Shown here: piece by piece, positions 13,601 through 26,571 of the stretch
Numbering within the stretch: position 1 is the stretch's first letter
How the letters are laid out: the number at the start of each line of letters is the position of its first letter
Source: Cyanoderma ruficeps
Lineage: Eukaryota; Chordata; Aves; Passeriformes; Timaliidae
DNA: 64,000 nt
Direction of reading: 5' to 3'
Assembly (NCBI GenBank): GCA_008694505.1
Contig: VZDJ01000219.1
Span: 9,155,089-9,219,088 of the forward strand
Translations under genes and position numbers: made by a program
The notes under the pieces: generated by a model
Told to the model about the DNA's origin: nothing
The model's input: only the letters and a program-made list of their open reading frames with translations
Databases searched by the model: none

Positions 13601-16600
13601 CTTCTATTCCAGTTTCTACTAGTGCCTGAAGCTGAGGGAGATCCTTGGATTTGTAGGAGGTGATTAGTATGCAATTTGATGGATATAGTCAGGCAGTCCA
13701 TGGAGAAAGTGACTTGCTTCAGATATTCCACGGCTCATGGGTCTGAAAAAGCCTGTCCTGGTCAAAAGTAGCTTGCTTTAAAACAGATTCCATGCAGTTA
13801 GAGCTTTCAGCCATGTTCTTCCAAGGTGTTACCTGATTCTCCTATTCCCTTTTGTTCCCCCTGTTCACAGGCCAAGCCAGCTGTGAGGACAGTGCAGTCT
13901 AACGCAGCCCCTGTGAAAAGTGCACCTGCTGCTCCAGTGTCCCTTAAGAATGCAGGGAAGCAAACAGCACTGGCAGCAAGCCAGGCCAAACCTGCATCAA
14001 CAACAGTTCCTGGGGCTGCACAGCCCGATGACACATCAGAGAGCAGCAGCTCATCAGACAGTGAAGATGAAGAACGTCCATTAGTAACCCAAGTGCGTGT
14101 CTCTGAGATCCTCCCTCTCCTTGCTTGCCTCTCAGGGCTAGGAACTGCAGTGGAAATCTTGTAAATGCAAGTAGTGTGTAGCAAAGTCATGTTGGAGGTG
14201 GGAGGAAGGAGGCGTGAGGTGTTAAAAGGCACCTCCATGTCTTTGCTCTGAGCTTTAATCAACCCATTGTGCCTTTCTTAGAAAAATCCATCAGTACTTT
14301 TAAATGAAAAAAAGAAACCCAGTGATTCTTTTCCCACCTGAAGAGGCAAATTATCAAAGTGGAATTTGCTTCTCAGGTATAAATTGCAATAAATAGTGTC
14401 TAATTTGTAAAACTGTAGTGTAACTCAGCTTCCCTGCTGTGGAGAGTGCAAAGTGCTGCCTTGTACCTCACTGGAGGGGATTGGTAGTAGCAGCAGGCTG
14501 ATCAAGAAAGCCAAGTGAAAGAATTTCTTATGTCTTGCCAGTCACTAATCTTCTTTCAGGGTTTGCCTTTCCCAGGGGGCTCTGAAATTTCTTCCCTTGA
14601 TTACAGTCTGAGCAAATGAATTATGCTGCTGTGGGATTTGCCTTATTTCACTCTGTTCATATCTTGCCCAGACAAAGCCACCTCCAAAATCCTCCCAAGC
14701 CGTCCCATCCCCAGTGAAACCTACACCAGCAGCATCAACCTCTGTCAAAGCAGCTCCAGCAAAAACGCTTCCATTGTCCCAAGGGAAGACAGCACCAAAA
14801 CCAACAGTGCCAAAGCAGGCTAAAACCTCACAGGGAAGGACTGCTGCTCCCACGAAGCCTGCTGAAAGTATAAAGCCTGTGGAGAGCACTGCCTCGTCAG
14901 CCAGTGAGGATGAGGATCTCCCTGTGCCCATCAGCCAGAAGGTAGGTGCTGCATTCAGCCCATTGCCAAGGGATGGGATATGCAAGGCAAGTGTTTATCT
15001 CTTAAATGCTGCCACTGATCTCCTTGAAACACCAGGAGTATCTTGTTTCTCAATCCCTCAGAGAGGAAGATCTTTCTGTTTGGAAGCAAGTACAGCCTTA
15101 CTCTTCTCACACAGTTGTAGCAGAGGAGGGGAGAGGCAAATGGTTTGATTCCAGCTGTTCACTTGTGCTCTGCCCCTCTGCTATGGCCTTGTGTGCAGGG
15201 TCACAGGTGGGTCGATGTTGGCTCTCCTGTGAGCGTTTGGGCAGAGTTCTCTAACCAAAGGAGAAGGATTGAGAGCTCTCACTCAACTCAGGTTGCTAAA
15301 CTCAAAGGAGTGCAGATCCCTTCCTGAGAGCATCCCTAGGCACATTGTACTGGGACCTTCTGCCTCAAGTCTGAGCTGCAGAGCCCTTCAGAAAGTGCCC
15401 TGAAAGTAGTCTTTTGGAGATGCAGCCTTACTGTCTGCAAGGGAGGAAGGGAAACTGGGGGTAGAGCCTCACGTGTCCTTGCAAGGAGGCTTTGTCAACA
15501 CGTCCTTTGACTATTGACAGGAACCAACGAGGCTCTGCATTTTTGTCTTCATAGCCTTGGTCTGCTAAGGTGGGTGGAGGGGGATGTTTCTCTCACAGTT
15601 GGCTCTGTGCTGCTCTCTTCCTGCATGATTGGTTATATATGTGAAGATTCAGCTTTAGGTGACAGGAACAGCTATTTGATAGCTGTACCGTGAGGTCCCA
15701 CTGTAAAACCACTGAGATTTGTCCATTTTAGCAGGGTGTGTGTGCTGGGATAGGTTTGTGTCCTCCAGTGTTGATTCTGTGAAGCTTTCAACAGCAAATT
15801 TTACCTGCTGATTTAACTGCTTCAGCATCTTCCCTCTTGCAAACTGACATTTACCCTTCAACAGCCAGAGTCAGCAAAGAAGAGCTTGTCATCAGGGGAG
15901 CTCTATTTTTGCCATACAGGCTGTTCCTTCCCGTGTTAGTAGCCTACAGACAGAGACCACGAGTGAAGCCTGAAGATAAAACGTTGGGCTTAGCTGTGTC
16001 CACAGTCCTGTCCTCTCAGTCAAACTCTTCTTAGCTCATCCCTTACCATCTGCTACTTGGGCATATGCTAACCACTGACTTACTGTATCCTGCAACTTCC
16101 TCTGGCTTCTGTGCAAGATCCAAACAGATACAGAGCGTTGGAAGCTGCTTCATCTTTCCCTGTGGGGGTGGATTAGCACAATTAAAATGAACATCATGCC
16201 TAAATTGAACTGCTTAATTGGTATGTTTACCCCTGAAAACTCAGGAATATTTAGTCAAAGAAGTTGACAAGATGTTTGCACATTTTGGGGGGAAAGGACG
16301 GTGATGGGGGACAGTCTGACCTTAAAGGTGCTGTGAGCTGCTTTTCTTTTGGAACTGCTAATTTTGTTCTACTGCTTCTTTCCCTGAGTGTTTTGAGCCA
16401 AAGGTGGCACTTGAGCCCTCTATAGACAGGCTTTGGCTTCTGTTTACAAGGAGTGGGTGTGAGATACACGTGCATCCATGTGTTGGGAACCCGTGTCTTC
16501 CTTGAGCATCCCAGGAAAACCCGTGTGGGTGGTGCTGACAGAAGTTGTGCCAGCAACTTTTAATCTTGGACTGCAGGCTGTGTGGGGAGAGGCCAAGTCT

Positions 16601-19600
16601 CCCAAGGGACTGCAGGTCTCTTTTCCTCCTTGAACCCTGTTCCCCCTCCTGTGCAGGTGGCAGTTTCCCCTTGGCTGGGCCGTGACACAGCTGAGACGCT
16701 GGTGCTGGTGCACGGTGCTGGTAGAGGCGGTGCTCCCGCGGCACACAGGCAGTGCTGGAGTGTGATTTTACAACGTGCTGGGCGCACGTGGCTCAGTGTT
16801 GTTCCCCCTCTTGTCATGCAGCGCTGCAGGATGCAAATGGACCCAGCGAGTGGCAGATGGGTTGTGCGGGAGCTGAGTCATCACACTCGCTGAGCCACAG
16901 GCAGCTCCTGCTTTGGGGGCTGGAGAGGGAGCAGGAAAAATGATTTCCTCTTGAGTTATTTTCCTCCTCTCTGAGTTACTTCAGTACCTGTTGACTATCA
17001 AGCTGTCAGGAGCTCTCTGCCTGTGTTACCTGCTCCCTGGATGTAACTTGGCTGTAACTTGGCCAGATCCCACCTGAGGCTGTCATCCATCTGATGTGAA
17101 CGGATGGACCTTGGCTGCCTCCCAGGACGATCTGAGGCTGTGTAAACCTTATGGTGGTTTCTATGTGGATGCTGTTATGTTCTTTTTGTGTTATGATGCC
17201 CCTGCATGGCAGCTCTTTCCCACTCCATTGCTAAGTTAGGAAATGGAGCAGCCCTCTGCTGTGCATCCACACAGAGGGAGAAGCCAGACCATTGCTATGA
17301 AGGGCTTTAGTCTGAGTGAGCTTAAAACTCAGTGGGCTCTGATCTTGGTAAGTTCTTCCCTTGCACAGCAGTGTTCAGAACAGCAGAGAGGAGTTAGCAC
17401 ATTCAGAGCAGGGTGTGTGAATTCTCCTGACTGCTTCAAGTACTTGTGTGTCTTCAGCATTGCAAAGCTGGCCTCTGTTCTGGAGATTGTGACTCACTGG
17501 TATCAAAACAAAACAGAGAAGTGAAGTTTGTGGTCCCCCCTCCCCAAGCACTTGTGGAGGTTTCTGTTTCTCTAAGCAGAGTCAAAATGTGCTTGGCTCG
17601 TTGAGAGAGCTGTTCTGTAATGGGATAAACATGCAGATGCTGTTGTCTGTTTAGTGTTTGGCTTGGAGATGATAAACAGTGCCCCAGTGGCAGCCCATGG
17701 CAGGCCTGTGCCAGGAAGCACAGTAGGATTGGTCTTCCCAAAAGGCTGCTACGCTGGTGCTCTGTGCTCTGAGCTGTGGGGATATCACTGCATTAGCAGC
17801 ATAGCAGGGATGGTGCAGCCGGGCAGGAATCTCTCATGGAGCACCAAAGCAGGCTGGCATCACATGCAGGGTGCACAGGGCCTGCCTGCCCTGGCAAACA
17901 CAATGTACTCCTTGGCAGAGCAGCCCGGAGATGAGCCATGAGCGGAGTAAATGAGTGTGTGCAGAGCACTGCCAGCCTGGGGAATATCTGCAGAGGAGGA
18001 AATTCCCAGATCATTCCACAGGCAGTTCCTCTCCTCTGCCACCACTAATCTTCAGTGTGCAGAGGGGAATCTGCAGCACTTGGAGAGGGGCCAGGAAGAG
18101 AGAGAGTCACCTGGCTTTTGTGTATCTGAGGCACAGGTGACTGTGGCATCCTAGTGCTGACACAGCAGGGAAAGGTGGCTTGTGGTCTGTCCTGGAACGT
18201 CGGAGCGTTGACAGGTACTGGAGAAAGACACAGCCCAAGTGAGTGTCAGAGATGTTTTGTTGTCTGGAGATGTCTAAATTCTTAGACCTGTTGACAAATT
18301 GGCTTCCAAGATGAGTCACACTCTGTCTCTGCCTGCCCTGTGTTCTCAACCGTTGTGTCAGCCCTGTGTCTACACTGAGCTCTGTAGCTGCTCTAATGCT
18401 GTCTCTGAATCTTGCAAGTGTTATGGCACAAGGCTTCCCAACTCCTACTGATTCCCTGAACTGTGGGTAGGTTGTGCTTAGATGGCTTCCTTGAAGTGGG
18501 AGTCTTGGGGTTGCAGTGCTTCTCCTGTCCTCAACCAGTGTCTCTGTCTCAAGAAGTAATTGCTGTTAAAAGCTTACAAGCACTATTAGCCTGTGTGCTC
18601 ATGTAAAACATACTTGGGCTTTCTGTCAGAAGAAAATTGCTAAATTCAGAGGGATGTATCTACAGTAGTTCAGCCCAGGCAGTGACTGAAGCCCCTTCCG
18701 CTCATAACACACCAAAGATGGTGTGAGTAACAGCTCTGTTAGGGTAAAACAAAACCAAACCTGAGCTGAAACTGCACTTAAACTCCTAAACAACACTGGT
18801 ACTAATTCTGCGTTTCTGGGCCTGTGTTTCTTTTTTTGTTAAGAGGTTATCAGACCAGCCCAGGCCTACTCCCAACCTGCCGCAGGCTGCTAAGGCTGGG
18901 CAGCCTGAAAAAGCAGTGGTGGTAAGCACCTTGAAAAGCCAGGTTTCAGAAAGCGGGAGCAGTGACTCGTCTGACAGTGAAGAGGAGTCTCCTGCAGCAC
19001 AGAGACAGCCTCCACAAGCTGGTAAGTTGCCTGGTAGTAGTCAGGATCCCTCACCTGCTTCCTTATGGGTTTCTTACTCTCCCCTGCACATGGAGCAGCT
19101 CCTGCTCTGGACAGGCACAGAGAGCAATTCTTTGTCACTGTGACAATCTCTTACGCTTTTCCCGCAGTGCAAACCAATTCTGTGCCCCAACCAAGAAACG
19201 TGAAAAAGGCACCGGCTTTGGCACCAGCCACAGCCCCTCCAGCTGTGGACAGCAGTGATGATTCCACTGAGGAGTCAGATTCAGAGGATGAAATAGTCCC
19301 CCCTTCCCAGGTGAGGAGTTGCTCACCCACTGGCTCTTCAGGCTTTTAGTGCTGCATGCTCAGGAGGTGGAAAGTGGGAATTGTGCAGGTGATGAGCAGT
19401 GCAGGGGAGCCTCCCGTTGGCTGGACCAGGTTTTCTTGGCCGTGTCTGTGGGTCTGGCTGACCCCAGCTCTGGCTGCACATCTCAGCCACAGCAATCTTG
19501 CAGTATGTGAGAACAGCGGAGAGTGTGAGGACTTTGACAGGAGCCTGAGTAGACACACAAGCCCAGACCTTCCCTGGGACTCTGTCCCCTCTGCTCTACT

Positions 19601-22600
19601 CCAGGAATTTAGGCTGGAAAAGCAGCCAAATCCTTACAGGAAGAGTCTTTCCATGACCTGTGTAGCTCCAAGACAACCCATCGCCTGGTTCCTCACAGAC
19701 CTCTGAAGTTCATTGGTTTTCTTTTCCACAAGCCTTGGGAGGATGGCAGGATCTGCCCTGAAGGGTAGCACAATGTTCTTGCTGCCTTTCAGCTGGAGGG
19801 GGCAGGCCCCTGCCTTGGAGAAGGGAAGTGACCCCATATCTGTGCTGGGAGCACCCCTGAGTGTCATGGAGCTGATCCCAGCTCTCCCACTGGAGTCTCT
19901 TTTGTTTCCATGCCAGTCCTGCAAAGCTGTGGCTGAGCTCCCTGGGGCCAGAGCTGCCTCGGTGTGAAGCTGTCTTGGGGGTGTCTGCACTTGTGCTGCA
20001 GTTTGAACCCAAGAAACCACATTAAAAACCCCACTGACTGGAACATGGCTACTTTTCCACATGTTGGTGGCCTGGCTGGTGCTCTGAGCCCAGGGCTTGG
20101 TGCCAAGCACATTTCTTACTCCACACATGCCTTTGTTGGGAGGGGGACGTGAACACTCAGGAAACCCTTCCCCGTGTTGGCCTGAGGCTGTGGCCAGGGG
20201 AAAGGCTCTCTCCCTCCAGCTGATGGGCAGGCAGCCATCCTGAGCAATCCTTGAGTAAAGCATGTTTATATTACTGAGACTGTATAAAATAATGCAGTTG
20301 TTGTAACTTGAGCTTTGTGTGAGAGGGCCGAGAGCTCACGTTGGGCTGGCGGCTCTGCATGACGGAGTGGGGCCTTTTCCTTTCCCAAGGCCGGATGATG
20401 TGTGAGGGAAATGTCAGCCCACAAAGGCCCAGCTTGTCAGAGATCTGGAGGGGGGGAAGCTGCTCACGTGGCCTTGTCAGTAACACAAACCAGGAGGCTG
20501 AGTGCTCCTTCGTGGCTCCTTCCCCCTCCTCTGCTGGCATTTGTGTCATGGACCTGTCCTCAGTGCCTGTTTTCCATACCTCTGGCCTTTCTATTTTTAA
20601 CCCCTCTTATGTTAAGTTTGATGGGAGGTTTCAAATGTGAGGCAGTAAACTTGCTCTTGTTAATTTGACCCTTAGTCTGTTGTTGGCTTGTGGACCTGGA
20701 GGCAGGTTTTCCATGTGGTTGGCGTCTTTGTTTATCTCTGTTGCCAATTAACTCTTGGTGTGTGATTTTTAGAGTGTAAAAGACATCCAGGTGTCCAAGT
20801 GCCTGCTTTGCAAAGGTTTACAACTGCAGTCTTACTGATGCTGCAGTGGGTACTGATTCACAGCCTGCAAGCACAGCACGTTTCCCCTGCCTGCCCTCAG
20901 GGTAGGTGCCTTTGGGGCACTGAGCCAATGCTTTTGGTGCTCTCGGGGTACTGGCCCTCATTTCTGCTGTTGGCTGTGCCAGAGGCCTTGCTCAGAGGCT
21001 CATGGGAGGCAGAACTTGTCTGTAAAGGAGAGAATTAAAAAACAAAAAGTCTTGGTGCTGTGCTGGAAGCGGTGGAAAGGCTTAGGAGTTAGTGCTGGAT
21101 TGGTGTATGCCTCTGTGTCTTTTCCCCCCAAGTTTGCTCTGTCCTGATTTTCTTTCTTATCTCTTTCAGAGTCTGTCCCAGCAGAATGTCCAAGTAACTG
21201 CAGTTTCGAGCATGGTGGCTGCAAAAGCAAATGCCACCCTGCCTTCAGGAAAGAAGACAAAAACTCCTGCTGTCCCTGCAGTGAGCAGAGTGCCTGAGAG
21301 CTTGAGCAGTGATGCCTCAGAGCACAACATGCTGGCAGGAAAGGTAATGATGGAGGAGACTAAGGTGGGGAGCTTTCCTGGGAAGAGGGACAAGATGGGT
21401 CTGCTGGGCTCTGGGGCTGGTGCCATGTCCTCAGCTGAGGGATGGATGTGCTCATGAAGCCAGGAGAGAGGGGCTGCTCTATCTTAACCACAGTTATCAT
21501 ACCATGAGATGAGGCAGAGGAGCAGAGGGTAGCCCTGGTACCTTTGCTGTTCCTGGCTCCCAGCTGGCTGGCTGCTTCTTTCCCTTTTGTGATAGCAGCT
21601 GTCTGCTTGGCCTCAGCTGCCTGCTTCCTTTGTGGGCTGGGGTGAGCTGGGCCCTTTGAGAGGTTCTTGGGCTGACTGTGACACAAACTGGAGCAGTACT
21701 GCTGAATAAGGGCCAGGGTGGTCCCAGCCCATCTACTCTGGGCTGCTGCTTATAGTTCATGGATGTGAGCAGTTAGTTATTCCTCCTTCCAAATCTATTT
21801 ATTTAATCTTCCTCTCCCTAGGTCCCCGCTGCTTCTAGCCAAAAGCAAAGGCCTGTGGGAAAAGCTCCTCCTGCCAGCACTGCCATCCCAGGAAATTCCA
21901 CTGCCAAGGCAAGGAAACCAGTCCTGCAGCCAGGACAGGACACCCACCCAAGCCAGACCGTGCCACCCACCCATGCAGAGGACACCTCAGACAGCAGCAG
22001 TTCCTCTGACAATGATGAGGAGGAGGCACCCAAGCAGCCTTCCAAACCTGGTCAGTTCTCTCCAGAAGATGCTCTCGGTGCTACTGGGATGGGAACAGCC
22101 TTTTGTTACCCCATGGCAGGTTTGCAGTGGTTGGAGAGGCATTCCTCCTCCCCAGCCTGGCAGAGTGCTCCCCTTTTTTTGGAGGCAGAGGGGTTTTTGG
22201 TGGCAGTGCCTGTGCTGGGGAGGTGAGCTCAGCCCCAGGCAGCAGGGCTTTAACAGGAGGAACTCTGCTCTTCCAGGCTCCCTACAGAAACCAGGAGGGG
22301 CCCAGCCAAGAGTGACCCAGCCAGTCCACAACTCCTCCTCGGAGTCCAGTGAGGAGGAGGAGGATGCAGCATCACAGGTATGGTACTTGGGCAGGTTGGA
22401 TCCTCTTGGCTCTTGCAGCTGGCTCCTAAATAGGACCGAGTCTAAATTCTCAGCCATAGCAGATGGGGTGCTGGATGGGTTTGCTAGCAGAGGAGTGAGG
22501 GTTCCCCAGTGCAGTGGTGTGAGCAAGACCTTTTGGTGGAGGCAGAGAGAGAGAGAATCTTTGGAACCTGGAATGCTTCCCCAAGCAGCCAGGCCTTGGT

Positions 22601-25600
22601 TCCCGAGTTCATGGTGCCTTCCCTGGGAGAAGAGAGAGGAGGATGTGGTACCTTGCAAGGGTTAAACCAGGAGAACTGGTGCACAGTGCCAGTAACAGCA
22701 GGGATTTTTTTTTCCCCCACTTTAGTTTGTAACTTAAGCCATGTCCAAGACATTAAATTCCCTTTGTAAGGAACGTGCAGGGCGTGCAGCACATCTGCAG
22801 TGCATTAAGTGTGCGTGGGCGCACGCTGATGGCCAGGAGCCTCCCCCAACCCTGCCTTGCTGGGCGAGAGCAAAGGAGAACCTCTGGCCGCCAGCTCTCA
22901 GCTGTCAGCTCAGCTGGTGTGTGTCAGTGCTGGCCCCTCTCCTGGTAGCCCTGGGCTCTCAGAGCTGGCTCCACAGGTGGCCAAAGGTGGGCCCTTCACT
23001 TGAAGTATGAGGACAATAGCAGCAGAGACAGAGCTGCGTGTCTGGTGTGTGGGAGGCTGCCCTGCTGTGACTCCTCAGTGTTTCTGTGCTGTTTCAGTCC
23101 CTCCTCACAGGCTACCCAGTCCTCTCCAAGACCCCAGTAACCCCCCAGGCACCAAAGACGGTTCCCCCCCAGCCTGGAGGTGAGGTGGGGCCAGGGAAGG
23201 CTGGGAATGCTGCAAACTCCCTCGCCAAGGGCTCCCTGAAAGCAGCTCCGGCCGACAGCTTAAGCAGTGACAGCAGTGACTCTGACACAGATGACAACCA
23301 GGTGGCTGCAAACCACAAAGCAGGTGCGTCTCCTTTGGCAAGGTTGGGAATTTGCTTGGCCCAGGAACAAAGCCGTGCTGGCATGGGAGAGTGACACTGG
23401 GGAAGGTGTCACTGGGACGGGCCCTGTTCCCAGTGTGTCTCTAGCATGGAAGCACAGCATGGAGTGCTGCTGCCGTCTGCTGGCTTCCCTGGCCACAGCA
23501 CAGCCTTCTCTCTCAACAGTCTGCTCGTGCTGGCTGCCTCCAAGGCTCAGTGCCTTTGCCTCTTCCAAGATGTGCTTTAACCACAGTAATTAACAGGAGC
23601 AGGTAGGGCTCTCCCTGGAGCCAGTGCACAATGCTTTGCTGGCTTCTGTGGAAGGTTCAAACACTGCCTGAAGAACATCTGCTGCACAGTGCTGGTGTTC
23701 AAACCTCCCCTTGGGCTGTGTGGGTTCTGCTGCATGGAGAGCAGAGGAGGGGAAGCGGGCAAGATTTTGTGGAGAAACAAAATGTCCCACCATTTCCCTG
23801 GTTTGTTGGCAAATTATAAAATTAGGAGCTGGAAGCTGCTTCTGCTCTGGTGTCACCCTGGCACTTTCAGATGAACTCTGGCCCACTCTAGAACTTGAGA
23901 TCAGATTGTGAAAAGGTCTGTTGAGGAAGTCAGAACTATCTGTACTTGGGCTTAAGAGGGCCCAGGGGCTCTGGGCTTGGCCATTGGTGGTGATGACATG
24001 TGGCAGTGTGGAGACCCCCACCGCCTTGGGGAGTCCCCAACTTGGGGATGGTGTCCTGGGGAAGGGCTGCTCCGTCCATGCTCACCCATCTTGTCAAACA
24101 GCCAAAGCTGTTGTGGCTGTTGTTACCCGCTTCAGGCTGAGGCATCTTTCTCTGACTGCTACAGATGCCAACAAGTTTAGCTTTTTTTGGAAAGAAGAAC
24201 TGGATGCTCCTCTTCGTATTTCCACCCTCCTGTGATTAGTTTGTGTAATGAATGCTCCCTGAGTTTCTTCTCTCTTTTGTCTGTTTCTGCAGAAAACAAC
24301 CCCCCTTCAGGGCAGGAAGCTACAGAAGTCTCCAACAAAGAGAAGGTGGCAGGAAAAACAGAGACAAGTCATGCCAGCCTCAAAGCTTCCTCACTGAAGA
24401 AAACCCTGGCAATGAAAGAGAACAACGTTGGGGCAGCAGGGGTGCAAGTGACCCCAGCATCGTCACATGCCCTGCTCTCTGTCCCACAGTCACAGCAGCC
24501 AAGCTCAGGGACTGAAACTGAGGTCAGCACTGCTGCCAACGTCCCTGCAGTGCAGACAGTGGAGGGGTTGGAAGTGAAGAAGAAAAAGAAAAAGGAGAAA
24601 AAGGAGAAAAAAGAAAAGGAGAAAAAGAAACCATCCTCCACAGCAGACAAGGCTGTGAAAACACCCAAGAGCAAAGACAAAGAGAACAAGAAGCAGAAAA
24701 CATCTCAGAAGCGAAAGCTGACAGGAGAGGATGGGGCTGTGGGGCAGCCCAAGGAGAAGAAACAGAAAGGCCAAGCTAATGAAGAAGTACCCAAAAAGAA
24801 AAAGAAGAAAGCAGATGGTGATCTGGAGAAGGTGGCAGGCAGCAAGGAAAAGAAAAAGGCAGCTAAAAGTAAGCATCCTACACTTGGGGCCTGGTTTGCA
24901 ATAGGTACTTGCAGCTGATGCCTCTGGTGCAGGGGCTTGCAAATAGCACCCACTTTTCCATTGGTTTCCTGCTTGGCTGCTTCCCTCATAGAATCATAGT
25001 CATGTGGCTTGAAAAAGGCCTCTAAGATCATCAAGTCCAACCATTAACCCAGCCCATCCACAAACCATGTCCCCACATACCATAGCTACACATCTTTTAA
25101 ATGTCTCCAGTGTTGGTGGCCACACTGCTGCCCTAGACAGCCTGTTCCAGTGTTTGACAACCATTCCAGTGAAGAATTTTTTCCTGATATTCAACCTAAA
25201 CTTCCCCTAGTTCAGCTTGAGGCTATTTGCTCATGTCCTGTCACTTTTGACCCTTCTACAGCTTGTTGTTCTGTAGTGCCCTCCTCTCTGCCCTAATCCA
25301 AAGCCCATTTTTTAAATTTGCAGAGCAGCCTATGTTTACAAATCAGAGCTGGTTTTGTGTTGGATCTGGTAGGCTTTAAAGAAAAAGGGAGGGAGGGACA
25401 CAGATTGGCTGGGCCAGATCTGATGGTGTTTCTGTTCTGCTGAAATGCAGCCCTTATTTTTGGAGGAGACAGATTTGTCTATTGGCCCATGTGTGAGCTA
25501 TTTAACAGGGATGAGTGGAGCCTCTTGAGCAGTTGTGCTGAGCTGAACCTTGTGTCCACCCTGTGTTAGCAGCTCCCTTGGCTCTCATCTCTGGTATGTG

Positions 25601-26571
25601 CCCATCTACTCCAGCCCTGAAGCAGTTCCTTGGAGCAGGTGGGGAGCAGGAGGTGGAAAGAAGGGAATTCTATGTAATTCCACCCATGTGTGTGCACAGA
25701 TGGTGGGATCAAGCTGCTCTGGCTCAGGGGTATTAGGGAAACATCCCTGGGTGCAGCTGCCTGTGGGCAGAGCTTTGCCTTCACCCAGTTCCTGCTCTGG
25801 AAATCTTACTCAGGTTTGGATGTGATCGAAAACTTACTGAAGATGCTTGTACCAGTCTGTGCTCCCTCTCAGAGGCTGGCAGTACCAGAGTCCCTCTCTT
25901 AGTTGGCTTTTCTTTCCCACTCTTAGAAAAGAAGCCTGAAAAAGAAAAGAAGAAGAGCAAAAAGGCATCTTTGGAAGAGGCGCCTGTAGCAGATGGCTCT
26001 GCTGAGGTTCAGAAGAAGAAGAAGAAGGTATGTGCCACACCCTGGGCTGTGATGCTTGTCCCAGCAGGAGAAGTGCCAGGCTGGAGAAGGAACAGAGCCA
26101 TATCCTGGCCTTGCTAGCAGTACAGGGAAGCCTACAGTTCACTGTGGCCAGTCTTAAGACACCCTGACCTTTGGCTGGGATTAGAGTGACTCAATGGGCT
26201 TGTTCCTGTATTGCTGCCCTAGGAGATTCCTTTCCCTGGAATGGTCAGACCCAGGGACCCTTTTGGTGGCAAAGGACTTTGTCCTGTCCAAGGAGTAAGT
26301 GCTGCTCTCCAGCTGTCTGTTCATCTCATTCTCAGCAGAAGCTGGAGTTCCTGAGGGCTTGGCAGACTTCTGCATCCCATCCCGAGGGCTTGAAGGGGTG
26401 ACAGGGAGGCTACAGGGTGTTCCTTGTGGTGGCTGCCACCTCTACAGGGACATATCCAGGAAGTCTCTGTGGCTTTGCTGGGTTCTTCATGTCTGTGGTG
26501 CAAATGATGCTGATGTATTTTTCCCCTTTCCATTTTAGAAGAAGAAAGGAGCTGAGCCTGAAGGATTGTGA
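7004..26571 (+). CDS. TCOF1: Treacle, nucleolar ribosome biogenesis factor (17 coding exons)
   Basis: Treacle is a nucleolar phosphoprotein that in known orthologues binds RNA polymerase I/UBF and assists rDNA transcription and pre-rRNA modification. Exons read as 7004-7114, 7644-7699, 10904-11046, 11770-11879, 12155-12503, 13329-13414, 13871-14092, 14672-14941, 18844-19021, 19168-19310, 21170-21343, 21822-22050, 22277-22377, 23098-23323, 24293-24868, 25927-26027 and 26539-26571. All junctions are GT-AG and frame-consistent, giving 1035 residues. Residues 1-55 form a LisH-type N-terminus (RELLALIHQHLLRGGFARAA, then LEDIFTHWEK), closely matching mammalian treacle. The middle alternates Ala/Pro/Lys-rich linkers with Ser/Asp/Glu clusters of the CK2-site type, about one per exon. 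The C-terminus is Lys-rich (nuclear/nucleolar targeting). Human treacle is about 1400-1490 residues, so repeat exons are fewer here or some were missed in the 3.9-kb intron at 14942-18843. The family call is firm; individual repeat exons are less so. Confidence 0.92.
7700..10903. other. TCOF1: TCOF1 intron 2
   Basis: This 3.2-kb intron has no coding exon that fits the frame (phase 2 to phase 2). It contains the possible retroviral LTR fragment described separately. The remainder is unique-looking AT/GC-mixed sequence with no feature I can support. Confidence 0.7.
8978..9440 (-). mobile_element. Possible degraded endogenous-retrovirus LTR fragment
   Basis: The stretch is unlike the surrounding intron. 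On the minus strand it contains an AATAAA-type signal (rc of TTTATT near 9100) and a CAAGGAAGTTCTTTTCC-like block. On the plus strand there is an AT-rich segment with AATAATATGAAACAACAAAACC. The style recalls songbird ERV LTRs, but this is recognition from memory. I see no clear TG...CA ends, no target-site duplication and no gag/pol/env coding. Boundaries are approximate. Confidence 0.35.
12155..12503 (+). CDS. TCOF1: TCOF1 exon 5: linker plus poly-Ser/Glu cluster
   Basis: This is one of the longest repeat-type exons, about residues 141-256. It starts as an Ala/Pro/Lys-rich linker and ends with ten consecutive serines followed by SESEEEEE, an obvious casein kinase 2 substrate region. The serine run is partly an AGC trinucleotide tract (about 12421-12440) and so is prone to length polymorphism without frame loss. 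It ends in phase 1 and joins the exon at 13329. Confidence 0.85.
14942..18843. other. TCOF1: TCOF1 intron 8, longest gap between repeat exons
   Basis: I looked for further Ser/Asp/Glu-cluster exons bounded by splice sites in phase 0 and found none. An AG followed by a Ser/Lys-rich stretch near 15865 was considered and not accepted. Mammalian treacle has more repeat exons, so this is where lost or unrecognised exons would be expected. Confidence 0.6.
19311..21169. other. TCOF1: TCOF1 intron 10
   Basis: This is 1.9 kb of non-coding sequence between two phase-0 junctions. No additional repeat exon, structured RNA or mobile element was recognised in it. Confidence 0.6.
24293..26571 (+). CDS. TCOF1: TCOF1 terminal exons: Lys-rich nucleolar localisation region
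   Basis: The large exon 24293-24868 (residues 800-991) starts as a treacle-type linker and then becomes a series of KKKKKEKKEKKEKEKKK-like basic blocks separated by short polar spacers. Exons 25927-26027 and 26539-26571 continue the Lys-rich tail and end in EPEGL-stop. In mammalian treacle the C-terminal Lys-rich repeats hold the nuclear and nucleolar signals; the same role is inferred here. A second splice option (GTACAT after 26575, joining near 27027) may remove an intron from the 3' UTR. Confidence 0.87.
24987..25290 (-). mobile_element. CR1 LINE 3' fragment
   Basis: On the minus strand this encodes a recognisable CR1 reverse-transcriptase C-terminal tail: NIRKKFFTGMVVKHWNRLSR, then a PPTLETFKRCV-like and a GLDDLRGLFQ-like segment. 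It ends in the CR1 3' terminus with ATTCTATGA-type repeats (seen on the plus strand from 24987). It is a typical 5'-truncated copy, inserted in TCOF1 intron 15. It carries stops and no intact ORF. Confidence 0.9.

Noticed and set aside
15865..16033. Possible extra treacle exon after CAACAG near 15864
   Set aside because: It starts with a Ser/Lys/Glu-containing stretch, but continues as a hydrophobic sequence unlike treacle and lacks a good donor in a matching phase.
21973..22665. 230-codon plus-strand frame overlapping TCOF1 exons 12-13
   Set aside because: It is in a different frame from the in-frame exons at 21822-22050 and crosses introns with clear splice sites.
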